Assembly: GCA_013376735.1 (NCBI GenBank)
Contig: VINJ01000001.1
Span: 1,364,001-1,428,000 of the forward strand
From: a bacterium Scap17
GTDB taxonomy: Bacteria > Pseudomonadota > Gammaproteobacteria > Pseudomonadales > Halomonadaceae
DNA: 64,000 bases
Direction of reading: 5' to 3'
The translations under genes were made by a program, and so were the position numbers. Positions within the stretch are counted from its first letter, which is position 1. Every line of letters begins with the position of its first letter. Below are positions 32,238-40,769 of the stretch, piece after piece. The notes beneath the pieces are model-generated. The model did not search any database. It was not told the DNA's origin and saw nothing but the letters and a program-made list of their open reading frames with translations.

Positions 32238-32674
32238 TACGCCACCTCCAGAATGCCCAGCGGCAGTGGTAGCTCAAGCACGAAGTTGAACAGGGCGAAG
32301 ACGACAATGCCGCCGAGCAGGCCTGTCACGTAAGCGCGAATCGGCCTGGAACCCATGCGCCAGCACAGGGTGCCGACCGCAGCGGTGGTCGTGACGATGA
32401 AGCCCAGCGGCTCAAGCAGTGCGGTGTACAGGCACAGGATGACGATGGCCAGCACCATCTCGGCGCCGGTGCGGCTCCACGGCCATTGCTGGTCCGGGTC
32501 GGGGCGCAAGATCAGATACAGGCTGCTCAGCGCCAGCACGATCGAGAGCAACGTGGGGAAGGTTTCGGGCCCGATGGACTCGGCCCCGCCGAAGGGTTCC
32601 GGGAACTGCTGGGCACCCCAGCCGTACGCGACGGCCAAGGTGAGCATCAGCAGACCAAAGATGCGGTCATTCAT
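32237..32674 (-). CDS. tctB: Tripartite tricarboxylate transporter, small permease TctB
   Basis: 145 residues with four membrane helices, as usual for TctB (RIFGLLMLTLAVAYGWGAQQF at the start, IGPETFPTLLSIVLALSS). It partners TctA. Its start overlaps the tctC stop (ATGA) and its stop overlaps the tctA start, so the three genes are tightly coupled. Confidence 0.92.
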   Translation of the reverse strand: MNDRIFGLLMLTLAVAYGWGAQQFPEPFGGAESIGPETFPTLLSIVLALSSLYLILRPDPDQQWPWSRTGAEMVLAIVILCLYTALLEPLGFIVTTTAAVGTLCWRMGSRPIRAYVTGLLGGIVVFALFNFVLELPLPLGILEVA

Positions 32675-33660
32675 CAGCGAATCAGCCCAATGTCCTTGGA
32701 AAGGGTCTGGATGTCCTGGATTTGTGCCTTCACGAAGGCATCAAACTCGGCACCCGATTTGTGGAACGGCATCAGGCCGCTCTTGGTCATCACGTCTTTC
32801 CATTCTTCGCTTTCATAGACGCTGTCCAGCGTGGTGGTCCAGTACTGCTCGGCATCGTCGCTGACACCGGCCGGGATGTAGAAGCCGCGCCAGTTGGGGG
32901 CGACGGCATCGATGCCCTGTTCGCGAGCGGTCGGCACGTCAGCCAGCTTGCCCGGCAGGCGTTCTTCGGAGAGCACGGCCAGCACTTTCAGATCGCCGGA
33001 TTCCATGAATCCCTGAATCTCGGAAATATCACCGGTGAAGGCCTGCACGTGGCCGCCGACGACCTGGGTGATGGCTTCGCCGCCGTTGTTGTAGGACAGG
33101 TAGGAGACCTTGGGCAGGTTCTCGACATCGGCTGCCTGGGCGGCGATCAGCACCTTGAGGTGATCCCAGCCACCTGCGGCACTGCCACCGGCGAACTTGA
33201 CGGATTTCGGATCTTTCTTCAGCGCGTCCATCACCTCGCTCAGGGTGTTGTACGGCGAATCCTTGGAGACGGCGATGGCGCCGTAGTCCGCGCCCAGTGC
33301 GCCGATCCACTCGACCTGGTCCTGATTCATGCCCGGGAATTGGCCCTGGGCCAGACGGGTGGTGGTCGCGGTGGAGGCGGCCACCAGCAGCTGCTCGTCA
33401 CCGGCACGCTTGGAGACGGTGTGCGCGAAGGCGACGCCGCCACCGGCACCCGCCATGTTGATGGTCTGCACGTTGCCCGGCACGAAATCGAGCTCAGACA
33501 GGATCTTGCCGACGCTGCGGCAGGTGAAGTCCCAGCCGCCGCCCGGATCAGCCGGCGCGATGCAGTCAACCTTGCCTTTCGGTTCGAAGGCGAAGGCCTG
33601 GGCGGACATGGCGGTGACCACCGCAGCTGTCAGGAGTTTGAGTGTCATATGACGTTTCAT
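32674..33660 (-). CDS. tctC: Tripartite tricarboxylate transporter binding protein TctC
   Basis: 328 residues from ATG 33660, preceded by GAGG; a longer frame to 33699 would spoil the signal peptide. The signal peptide MKRHMTLKLLTAAVVTAM... cleaves near SAQAFA. The Bug/TctC fold is marked by CIAPADPGGGWDFTCRSVGK, GGGVAFAHTVSK, and VAPNWRGFYIPAG. It captures a carboxylate in the periplasm (citrate-like in characterised tct systems) and delivers it to TctAB. It is first in the operon and highly similar to the orphan protein at 34575. Confidence 0.94.
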   Translation of the reverse strand: MKRHMTLKLLTAAVVTAMSAQAFAFEPKGKVDCIAPADPGGGWDFTCRSVGKILSELDFVPGNVQTINMAGAGGGVAFAHTVSKRAGDEQLLVAASTATTTRLAQGQFPGMNQDQVEWIGALGADYGAIAVSKDSPYNTLSEVMDALKKDPKSVKFAGGSAAGGWDHLKVLIAAQAADVENLPKVSYLSYNNGGEAITQVVGGHVQAFTGDISEIQGFMESGDLKVLAVLSEERLPGKLADVPTAREQGIDAVAPNWRGFYIPAGVSDDAEQYWTTTLDSVYESEEWKDVMTKSGLMPFHKSGAEFDAFVKAQIQDIQTLSKDIGLIR

Positions 33661-33766
33661 GGCGACCTCTGGTGTTATTGGATTGTGGTAGCGGCACATG
33701 TCGTGGGTCAGGCGCTGGCAGCGGTTGAGCGGAAAACTCGCCCTGCAGCCGCGAACCTGACACTAA

Positions 33767-33804
33767 CCTTACAATTCTGTAAGGCGGAACTTTATTCTGT
33801 ATGG
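33767..33804. promoter_or_regulatory. Operator-like repeats upstream of tctC
   Basis: CCTTACA-attc-TGTAAGG (33767-33784) is a perfect 7-bp dyad. ATTCTGTAAGG (33774-33784) recurs as ATTCTGTATGG at 33794-33804, exactly 20 bp away (two helical turns). It lies about 107 bp before tctC, in a locally AT-rich stretch. A site for the IclR protein or another regulator is inferred. Confidence 0.5.
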
Positions 33805-34574
33805 TGAAATTAGACTGCCGCCCGACGGCTCGCAAGATACCCATTCGTCGCACCGACCTTGGTCGAGAAGCGTATTTGCGCACCTTTGCGGTTCACTTTG
33901 TGAAAGATCCGACTGGACGTTGTGTCGGAATCTGGCGGTGTCTGATGCTCTCTCGCCTCTCCTTCACGTCTCCCTCGCCCCTCTCCCGGCAGGCTCGAGC
34001 GGGGCGCTTGCGCCGCTCGCGTGAGCTATCCGCCCACGGGCGCCATGGCTTGCCTGTCGTGTTTGAAACGCTATGCGGCGTTGCAGCGCAAGCGTGGCCC
34101 TTGGGCTCTGGTCTAGCGTGTAGCCGGTGGCCAGACTGCATGCTGTCCGGGTGCCAGCGGCAATCGTGCAAGGGGACAGGGGAGGGGGGAAGGCTCATGG
34201 CCAAGGTGTTGGGCAGTGTGTGGGCATTGTTGCTGGGGAGCTGAGCTGACAACTGAGCCAGAAGCAGCGCCGGAGGCAGAGCCTCGGTCACAGGCAGATT
34301 CAGAGACAGATTCTGAGCCGCACGAAGAGCGCGACCAGGTATCGTCCTGTCAGTTCGACCCCGATCATCAGCCGCCCAAGGGGCCCTGGCCGTCCATGCC
34401 CTGAGATTGCTGGGGCAAACCAGTCAGTCATCAAGAAGCCGCCACCCCGGCTAACGGTGTGGCGGCTTTTTTGGGGCTGCCATGAGCTTTTGCCAGTCTT
34501 GAGCGTTTGCCAGGCGAGCGCAGGGCTCAGGGCTCAAGGGCCTCAGGGAGCCACTACCTCAGGGCTTCAGTCGA
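33805..34574. other. Long gap between tctC and the orphan TctC gene
   Basis: About 770 bases. A plus-strand frame (33801-34244) exists but its translation has no signal, domain or good RBS and looks random. Short repeats (CAGATTC around 34290-34310) are present. One terminator-like hairpin lies at 34436-34472. Confidence 0.4.
34436..34472. terminator. Terminator after the orphan TctC gene
   Basis: AAGCCGCCAC pairs with GTGGCGGCTT with a partly paired inner loop. A run of six T lies on the plus side; on the minus side the T tract is weaker (TTCTTGAT). It is about 100 bp beyond the stop of the gene at 34575. Confidence 0.65.
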
Positions 34575-35642
34575 TCACTGCAGGCCCAGCTCCTGCGACA
34601 GCTGCTCGACATCGCTGACCTGCTGGGTAATGAAGCGATCCAACGCCTCGCCGGACTTGTGGAACGGCATCAGGCCGTTGTCCTGCATCACCTGCTGCCA
34701 CTCGGGCGTCTCGGCCATGCGATTGAGAGTCTGCTCCCACCAGTCGAAGGCGGCATCCGATGCGCCGCCCGGCAGGTAGAAGCCGCGCCAGTTGGGTGCG
34801 ACCACATCGATCCCCTGCTCACGCGCGGTGGGGATGTTGCTGTACTGGCCGGGCAGACGCTCCTCGCTGAACACTGCCAGCAGGCGCAGGTGACCGGATT
34901 CGACGAAACCACGGGCCTCGGTCATGTCGCCGGTGAAGGCCTCCAGGTGGCCGCCCATCACCTGGGTGATGGCGACGGAGCCTGAGTCGTAGGCGAGGTA
35001 CGGCAGGGCGCGCAGGTTGTCGATACCCGCCTCACGCGCCGCCATCAGCACCTTGAGATGATCGAAGCCACCCGCGACATCGCCACCGGCGAAGCGCACC
35101 GCCTTGGGGTCTGTCTGCATGGCGGCCAGCAGCTCGGTCAGCGAGTGATAGGGCGAGTCCTCGGCCACGGCAATCACGCCGTAGTCGGCGCCGAGGGTCA
35201 TCAACCAGCGCACGTCGTCGACCTTGCCGTCCTGATAGGCATGCTGCCCCAGACGGGTGGTGGTCGCGCTCGAGGCGGAGACGATGACCTGCTCATCGTC
35301 ATGGCGCTTGGACTTCACATGCGCGAAGGCGACGCCTCCGCTGGCGCCGGGCACGTTCAGCGTCTGCATACCGGCGGGGATCAGGTTCTGCTCATCCAGC
35401 AGGCGGGCCACGCTACGACAGGTGAAATCCCAGCCACCGCCGGGCTTGGCCGGCGCGATGCACTCCGTCTTGCCCTGCGGGGCGAAGCCAGTCTGTTCGT
35501 TATGTTCCTCTTGGGCGGCGTTGGCGCTCAAGGGCACCAGCAGGCCAAGGCTGAGCAACAGCGCAGTGGGCAGGGTGCCAGTGCGCTGTCGAGATTGCTT
35601 TCTGCGTGAGAAGGGATGGCGGGCATGGGATGTGGCGTGCAT
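34575..35642 (-). CDS. Orphan TctC-type (Bug family) binding protein
   Basis: 355 residues from ATG 35642 (AAGGA upstream; a start at 35669 has no RBS). The signal peptide is long, with a basic n-region (RRKQSRQR) and cleavage near PLSANA. The mature part aligns along its length with TctC at 32674 (CIAPAKPGGGWDFTCRSVAR, GGVAFAHVKSKR, VAPNWRGFYLPGG, NGLMPFHKSGE). There is no tctA or tctB beside it, so it probably shares the TctAB permease 2 kb away or acts as a sensor. The substrate is a carboxylate by family; identity unknown. Confidence 0.9.
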   Translation of the reverse strand: MHATSHARHPFSRRKQSRQRTGTLPTALLLSLGLLVPLSANAAQEEHNEQTGFAPQGKTECIAPAKPGGGWDFTCRSVARLLDEQNLIPAGMQTLNVPGASGGVAFAHVKSKRHDDEQVIVSASSATTTRLGQHAYQDGKVDDVRWLMTLGADYGVIAVAEDSPYHSLTELLAAMQTDPKAVRFAGGDVAGGFDHLKVLMAAREAGIDNLRALPYLAYDSGSVAITQVMGGHLEAFTGDMTEARGFVESGHLRLLAVFSEERLPGQYSNIPTAREQGIDVVAPNWRGFYLPGGASDAAFDWWEQTLNRMAETPEWQQVMQDNGLMPFHKSGEALDRFITQQVSDVEQLSQELGLQ

Positions 35643-35964
35643 GGCAATCGTGTCCTTGGTGTTCAGCATCGATCGTTATGGTTATGTCAGTCAGCGGGGC
35701 ATGGGGCTGCGCGTTGCTGGCTGTCGCACGCTCATGACTGTTGTGATGAGCTTGTGTCGTGAGCTTGCGAGAGTGCGAATGAACGAAAATAGCCTATTTC
35801 GGCGAGCCGCGAAAAGGCACGGCAGGTGGGCAGTGCGCAGAGAAATCGCATTTCCCGCGCCGTCTCTCCTCAAGGTGGTCTCGGGATTGCTAGAATTGCG
35901 CCATCAGGCTGTGGTGAGCGCTCCGCGATCTTCCAGCCGCCGCCTTTCATTGAGGAGACGGGCC
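35643..35964. other. Divergent intergenic region before the adenine deaminase gene
   Basis: About 320 bases containing the promoters of the divergent orphan TctC and deaminase genes. I see no consensus boxes or dyads that stand out. Confidence 0.3.
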
Positions 35965-37005
35965 ATGACCCTTACCCCGCGCATGCACGACTTTCTCGCC
36001 CGCCTGCCCAAGGTGGAGCTGCACCTGCACATCGAAGGCTCGCTGACGCCGGCTTTGATGTTCGAGCTGGCGGCGGAGCAGGGCATCACCTTGCCCTACG
36101 CCACCCTGGAGGAGGTCGAGGCCGCCTATGACTTCGCGGATCTTCCCGCCTTCCTCGCGCTTTATTACCAGGGCATGGGCGTCTTGAATGACGAGTCGCA
36201 CTTCTACCGCCTGGCGCAGGACTACTTCCGCCGTGCGAGCGCCGATGGCGTCAAGCATCTGGAGCTGTTCTTCGATCCGCAGGCGCATCTGGCGCGTGGC
36301 GTGAGTCTGGAAACCCAGTTCGCGGGCCTGGAGCGCGCCTGTCGTGAAGCGGTGAAGGAATTTGATATTACCTCGGCGCTGGTGCCGAGCTTCCTGCGCT
36401 GTCATTCCGCGGCGTCTGCGCGCGAGTTGTTCGACGCGCTGATTCCCTTTGAATCGCGCTTCGTGGGTGTCGGCCTGGACAGCGCCGAGATCGGCAATCC
36501 GCCGGAGAAGTTCACCGAGGTCTTCCAGCTTGCGGGAGAGCGCGGCTGGCATCGTGTCGCGCACGCAGGTGAGGAGGGGCCGGCTGCGTACATCCGCACG
36601 GCGCTTGAGGTGCTGGGGGTGGAGCGTATCGACCACGGCGTGCGCTGTCTGGAAGATGCCGCCCTGGTCGCGGAGCTGGCCGAGCGGCGTATCCCGCTGA
36701 CGGTGTGTCCGCTGTCCAACGTCGCGCTCAAGGTGGTGGAGCGCATGGAAGACCACCCGCTGCCGAAGCTGATCGAGGCGGGCCTCAATATCACCCTCAA
36801 CTCGGATGATCCGGCCTATTTCGGTGGCGGCATGCTCGACAACTTCCTCGCTGTGCAGCAAGCGCTGGATCTCAGCGAGGCGCAATGGCTCACCCTGTGC
36901 CGCAACGCCATCGACGCCGCCTTCCCGCAGCGCGCTGAAGGCCTCGGCATGAGTGACGCCCGCCGTGGCGTGCTGCTGGCACAACTCGATAGCTGCGCAG
37001 CCTGA
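35965..37005 (+). CDS. Adenine deaminase (adenosine-deaminase superfamily)
   Basis: 346 residues from ATG 35965, with GAGGAG 7 bases upstream. It is a TIM-barrel metal hydrolase. The metal motif is ELHLHIEGSLTP, where adenosine deaminases have HxHLDG; the I-E-G form is typical of the adenine aminohydrolase branch. The remaining ligands and catalytic residues are in HAGEEGP, RIDHGVRC and LNSDDPAYFG. It converts adenine to hypoxanthine plus ammonia for purine salvage. The gene stands alone, upstream of tRNA-Gly. Adenosine deaminase activity cannot be fully excluded. Confidence 0.88.
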   Translation: MTLTPRMHDFLARLPKVELHLHIEGSLTPALMFELAAEQGITLPYATLEEVEAAYDFADLPAFLALYYQGMGVLNDESHFYRLAQDYFRRASADGVKHLELFFDPQAHLARGVSLETQFAGLERACREAVKEFDITSALVPSFLRCHSAASARELFDALIPFESRFVGVGLDSAEIGNPPEKFTEVFQLAGERGWHRVAHAGEEGPAAYIRTALEVLGVERIDHGVRCLEDAALVAELAERRIPLTVCPLSNVALKVVERMEDHPLPKLIEAGLNITLNSDDPAYFGGGMLDNFLAVQQALDLSEAQWLTLCRNAIDAAFPQRAEGLGMSDARRGVLLAQLDSCAA

Positions 37006-37105
37006 GAATTATCACCGGCGCTTGAATACTGAATGCAATCAACGGCTTGGCCACCAACATCGTCAGCACGACGCCGCCTGCGGCAACCGCTCCATCAGAT
37101 GTTGC

Positions 37106-37133
37106 TTGACCGCGCTAAGTCGTTGAGTACAAT
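37106..37133 (+). promoter_or_regulatory. Promoter of tRNA-Gly
   Basis: TTGACC (37106-37111), a 16-base spacer and TACAAT (37128-37133), with a predicted start near 37140, about 24 bases before the tRNA. Confidence 0.7.
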
Positions 37134-37163
37134 GCAGTTCTGGCGTGCGCAATGCACCGCCCT

Positions 37164-37237
37164 GCGGGTGTAGCTCAATGGTAGAGCAGAAGCTTCCCAA
37201 GCTTAAGACGAGGGTTCGATTCCCTTCACCCGCTCCA
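37164..37237 (+). tRNA. tRNA-Gly (anticodon CCC)
   Basis: 74 bases with encoded CCA. The acceptor is GCGGGTG/CACCCGC, the D arm GCTC...GAGC, the anticodon loop TTCCCAA, the T arm GAGGG-TTCGATT-CCCTT, and the discriminator T. It closely matches E. coli tRNA-Gly(CCC). The first anticodon-stem pair (27-43) appears to be G-A instead of a Watson-Crick pair. It reads GGG codons. It is preceded by a strong promoter and followed directly by a terminator, so it is a single-gene unit. Confidence 0.96.
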
Positions 37238-37245
37238 GATTCTTC

Positions 37246-37275
37246 AAAAAAGCCTCCCGAATGGGAGGCTTTTTT
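37246..37275 (+). terminator. Terminator of tRNA-Gly
   Basis: AAAAAAGCCTCCC-gaat-GGGAGGCTTTTTT, a textbook hairpin with a T run. Confidence 0.93.
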
Positions 37276-37481
37276 GTGTCTAGGATTCCATGCGGCATGC
37301 ATGCGCATGGAATTCGTTCTTGATCAACTTTCCCAGACCGTTTGCGTTGCTGTGCATGGATCATGGCCTGCGCCACGGCCGACGCCGCTCGGTCTCGACG
37401 GTGGCGGGCGGGGCGGCGCCGTCACTGGTGCTGATGGCCTTGTCGTGTCTGGAGCCTGACGATCATCAGGCGTTTTCGGGC

Positions 37482-38480
37482 TCAGCGCTCAGGGCGTGAT
37501 TCGAGGTACCTGCTCAGCAATTCGCGATCTTCACTGGTGACCTTCTGCTTCCAGCTTTCCACCACATGCTGGCTGGCCTCCTCGAGGGCATCCTGCAACT
37601 CAGGTGGGGCCGGGGTGATCAGCTTCGCGCCGTTCTCCTGCAGGGTGGCGTAGGCCTGGTCCAGCACGCTGTGGGTGGCTGTCCAGCCGGCAGACTCAGC
37701 GGCATGCGCGGCATCGATCAACGCCTGCTGCTGGGCCTCTGTCAGGTCGTCGAAGCTATCGCGATTCATGTGGATGATATTGAGCGGCATCGCGTAGTTG
37801 AGCGTGGTGAAGTGAGGCATGTAGCGGTAGAGCTCCGCACTGACGCCGCCCATCGCGGAGGTCAGCGCGCCGTGGATGCTGCCACCGTGCAGCAGGGGCT
37901 TGAGCTCTCCCCAGCTCATGACCTGAGGTGCCGCGCCCAGATTGAGCAGCACACGCTGCGTGTTGCGGTCGTAGGTGCGGATCGGCATGTCCTTCAGGTC
38001 ATCACCGTCAGCGATGGGCACTTTCGACCACAGGCCGCTGGGCGTCCACGGCAGGGCATACAGCAGGATCTGGTTGTATTCGGCGAGCAGTTCCTCGTAG
38101 CGTGGCTTCGCGACCACGTAAAGGCGGTGAGCTTCATCGAGGTCGTAGGCGATCGCCGGCAGCGACGAGATGCCGAAGAAGGGGGCTTCCTCAGCGAGCG
38201 CGCCACTGAGTGTCGCGGCGATGTCGATGACACCGCCGGCAGTGGCCTGCAGGTGACTGGCAGAGCGAATGTCCGAGCGAAGCGTCAGCGTCAGGTCGCC
38301 TCCGGACTGGCTGGCGACCTGCTGGCTGAATTCGGCAGCGCGTTGGCCCATCATCGTGTCGGGCTTGTAATCGCTGCTCATGCTGAGGGTCGTCTGAGCC
38401 TGCGCACTGAGTGCGCCGATCAGGCCTACCGCTGCCAACCAAGCGGATAACAGGGCGGCATTACGTGAGGAGGACGTCAT
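37482..38480 (-). CDS. TRAP-type solute-binding protein (DctP family), orphan
   Basis: 332 residues. A signal peptide (cleavage near LSAQAQ-TT, about residue 29) is followed by the DctP fold: KPDTMMGQRAAEF, then LLYALPWTPSGLWSKVP, then PIRTYDRNTQRVLLNLGA, the segment with the conserved Arg that binds the substrate carboxylate. AAAGGA precedes ATG 38480. It would bind an organic acid in the periplasm. No TRAP permease (DctQ/DctM) is nearby. It is 40-50% similar to the next gene, suggesting duplication. Confidence 0.88.
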   Translation of the reverse strand: MTSSSRNAALLSAWLAAVGLIGALSAQAQTTLSMSSDYKPDTMMGQRAAEFSQQVASQSGGDLTLTLRSDIRSASHLQATAGGVIDIAATLSGALAEEAPFFGISSLPAIAYDLDEAHRLYVVAKPRYEELLAEYNQILLYALPWTPSGLWSKVPIADGDDLKDMPIRTYDRNTQRVLLNLGAAPQVMSWGELKPLLHGGSIHGALTSAMGGVSAELYRYMPHFTTLNYAMPLNIIHMNRDSFDDLTEAQQQALIDAAHAAESAGWTATHSVLDQAYATLQENGAKLITPAPPELQDALEEASQHVVESWKQKVTSEDRELLSRYLESRPER

Positions 38481-38624
38481 GGGGAATCCTTTCTTTTTAT
38501 CTTTGGCCGCTAGGGTAGTGCATGTCTGCGTTTATGCTCAGATGAATCGTGTCTCCACGGACTTTCAGCACTTCCATCGAAGGTGGCCGTCATGGTCAAG
38601 GATGGTGGCGTGGGAGCGCCTGGC

Positions 38625-39674
38625 TCAGAGGGTATCGCGTTGTGCGAGATAGCGGTCCAGCAGTTCGCTTTCCTCGGGGGCGACCTTGCTGCGCCAGCTC
38701 TCGATCACGCTGACACTGGCGCGTGCCAGTGAGCGCTTGAGTTTGGGCGAGAGCGGATTGCTGACCGTCACGCCGGCCTCTTCCAGCTGGGCATAGGTCT
38801 GTTCCAGGACGCTGGCGATGGCGTTCCAGCTGGTGTCTTCAATTTCGGTCGCGGCAGCGAGAAGGGCCTCGCGCTGGGTGTCGTCGAGCGCTTCGAAGCG
38901 TGACCGGCTCATGTGAACGATATTGAGCGGCATGGCGTATTGCAGCGCGGTGTAGTGATCCAGCGTGCGGTTGAGCTCCGCCGTCAGGCCGCCCAGGGCC
39001 GAGGTCATCACCGCCTCGATACGGCCTTCGGCCAGTTGCTGCTGCATCGGCTCCCAGCCGAGCACGGTGGCGATGGCGCCGAGGTTGAGCAGCACGCGCT
39101 GGGTATTGCGGTCGTAGGCCCTTACTGGCACGCCTCGGAGGTCATCACGTGTGGCGATCGGCTTGCGCGACCACAGCCCGCTGGGCGGCCAGGGCAGGGC
39201 GTAGAGCAGAAGCTGGTCATGCTCTTTCAGCTGCGCTTCATAGTGGGGGCGCGCCAGACGGTAGAGTTCGCGCGCCTGATGCGGGTCATCGACCAGTGTC
39301 GGCAGCGAGCTGAGGCCGAACAGCGGCATCTCGGCGGCCAGCGCGCCGCTGTGGGAGTCGGCCAGCTGGATGATGTCAGCGCTGATGGCCTCGAGATGAT
39401 TCACCGAGCGCAGCCGACCCAGCGGGCCTTCTCCGAAGGTGATCTCGAGCTCGCCCCCGCTGAGCGCTGCCACCTGATCGACGAACTGCTGGGCGCGCTG
39501 GCCCATCATGGTCTGGGGGCCGTATTCGCGGCTCATGGTCAGCTCGACAGGCTCCGCCTGGGCGGGCGTGCCCGGGACGGAAAGCCCCAGCGCCAGGGCC
39601 ACGCCGAGCGCTCTCTTGATGCCGAGCTCTCTCTTGATGCCGAGCATTCTCTTCATACCGAACATTTTCTTCAT
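38625..39674 (-). CDS. TRAP-type solute-binding protein (DctP family), orphan, with repeat-expanded N terminus
   Basis: 349 residues from ATG 39674, selected because GGGAG lies 8 bases upstream; in-frame ATGs also occur at 39734, 39710 and 39692. The n-region is built of 18-bp repeats encoding M/I-K-x-x-L-G units (MKKMFG, MKRMLG, IKRELG, IKRALG) before a normal h-region (VALALGLSV) and cleavage near PAQA-EP. The mature protein matches its neighbour: GPQTMMGQRAQQF, LLYALPWPPSGLWSRKP and VRAYDRNTQRVLLNLGA. A periplasmic organic-acid-binding role is inferred from the family; no permease genes adjoin. Confidence 0.85.
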   Translation of the reverse strand: MKKMFGMKRMLGIKRELGIKRALGVALALGLSVPGTPAQAEPVELTMSREYGPQTMMGQRAQQFVDQVAALSGGELEITFGEGPLGRLRSVNHLEAISADIIQLADSHSGALAAEMPLFGLSSLPTLVDDPHQARELYRLARPHYEAQLKEHDQLLLYALPWPPSGLWSRKPIATRDDLRGVPVRAYDRNTQRVLLNLGAIATVLGWEPMQQQLAEGRIEAVMTSALGGLTAELNRTLDHYTALQYAMPLNIVHMSRSRFEALDDTQREALLAAATEIEDTSWNAIASVLEQTYAQLEEAGVTVSNPLSPKLKRSLARASVSVIESWRSKVAPEESELLDRYLAQRDTL

Positions 39675-39710
39675 GTCGAGCACTCCCTGCATGACAAGCA
39701 CTGCCTGCAT
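39603..39710 (+). repeat. 18-bp tandem repeat, six units, across the start of the DctP-like gene
   Basis: Units begin at 39603, 39621, 39639, 39657, 39675 and 39693 (first unit GCCGAGCGCTCTCTTGAT). On the minus strand four units encode the signal-peptide n-region. The fifth supplies the Shine-Dalgarno (GGGAG), and several units contribute an in-frame ATG. Confidence 0.85.
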
Positions 39711-39994
39711 GCCGCTACTCTGTCCGATTGGCATTCGTCGTCATCCATCCATAGGAGGTGAAATCAAGTATCCCTCAAAGGTGCAGGATGATGTCGCTGT
39801 CTCCGTCAACGCTTCCCAGTATGGCCTGTTCCATGCCTGCGCCGGCACGATTCGGAAGGGGTAACGGGCGTTGAACTGCCAGTTGGCGCAATGTGGTCTA
39901 CGCTCAGAACAAGGCTGTGCAACTGCCCTGACACGCATCCGCGCCGGGACCGCATGGCCGGATTGTCGACGACTGTCAACGGGAGGTAGACCAC

Positions 39995-40588
39995 ATGCTG
40001 ACCCACGTATGGGGCTTGATGGCGCATCCGCAACGGGAATGGCAGACCATCCGCAAGGAACACGAATCCATCACCCACCTCTACGCACATCATGTGCTGC
40101 TCATGGCGCTGGTGCCTGTCATCTGCGCCTATATCGGGACCACGCAGTTCGGCTGGAGCCTGACGGAAGGCCACGCCATTCTTCTGGAGCCACTGGATGC
40201 CTTCTTCGCCGGTATCGCGTTCTATATCGCCATACTGACAGCGATCGGCTTCATGGGCACTGTCATTCACATGCTCTCGAAGCGTTTCTCGGGGCACCCC
40301 AGTCGCCGGCGTTGCATCATCTTCGCGGGCTATGTCGCCACGCCGATGTTCCTCGCGGGGCTGGTCGCGCTCTATCCCGTCATTTGGGTGTGTATCCTCG
40401 CGGGGACCATTGGCCTGTGTTACAGCGCATACCTGCTGTATCTGGGCATCCCGCCACTGCTCGACATCTCCAACAAGGAAGGCTTCCTTGTCACCGGGTC
40501 GACACTGGGGATCGGGGTGCTGGTCCTCGAGGGTCTGCTGGCGGTCACCGTGCTGCTGTGGGGGTATGGCGCACGCTGGTTCATGTAG
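39995..40588 (+). CDS. Yip1 domain membrane protein
   Basis: 197 residues with five membrane helices. The start MLTHVWGLMAHPQREWQTIRKE is the typical Yip1-family amphipathic N terminus (a P-x-x-x-W segment), and the helices carry AIGFMGTVIHMLSKRF and GYVATPMFLAGLVALYP. GGGAGGT lies 7-8 bases before ATG 39995. Bacterial Yip1 proteins have no settled function; they reside in the inner membrane. The gene is monocistronic. Confidence 0.85.
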   Translation: MLTHVWGLMAHPQREWQTIRKEHESITHLYAHHVLLMALVPVICAYIGTTQFGWSLTEGHAILLEPLDAFFAGIAFYIAILTAIGFMGTVIHMLSKRFSGHPSRRRCIIFAGYVATPMFLAGLVALYPVIWVCILAGTIGLCYSAYLLYLGIPPLLDISNKEGFLVTGSTLGIGVLVLEGLLAVTVLLWGYGARWFM

Positions 40589-40647
40589 TCCTCTGGGCAC
40601 ACTGATGTCAGTCAGCTGATGCCATAGGCGCGAGAAAAGCGTCTCTG

Positions 40648-40677
40648 CAACGCCTCGCCTTCATCGGCGGGGCGTTG
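40648..40677 (+). terminator. Terminator-like hairpin after the Yip1 gene
   Basis: CAACGCCTCGCC pairs with GGCGGGGCGTTG (one wobble) around TTCATC. The T tract is poor. Confidence 0.6.
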
Positions 40678-40769
40678 TCGTTTCGTGCGCGGGTTGGCGC
40701 GTGGCACTTGTGCTCGGTGGCGGCGGCGTGGAAAGTGTTGGACTCAATCGACAGTGTGGAAGAAAGCGC

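Noticed and set aside
33801-34244. 147-codon plus-strand frame in the tctC gap
   Set aside because: No signal peptide, no domain, irregular composition, no convincing Shine-Dalgarno, and it overlaps the operator-like repeats.
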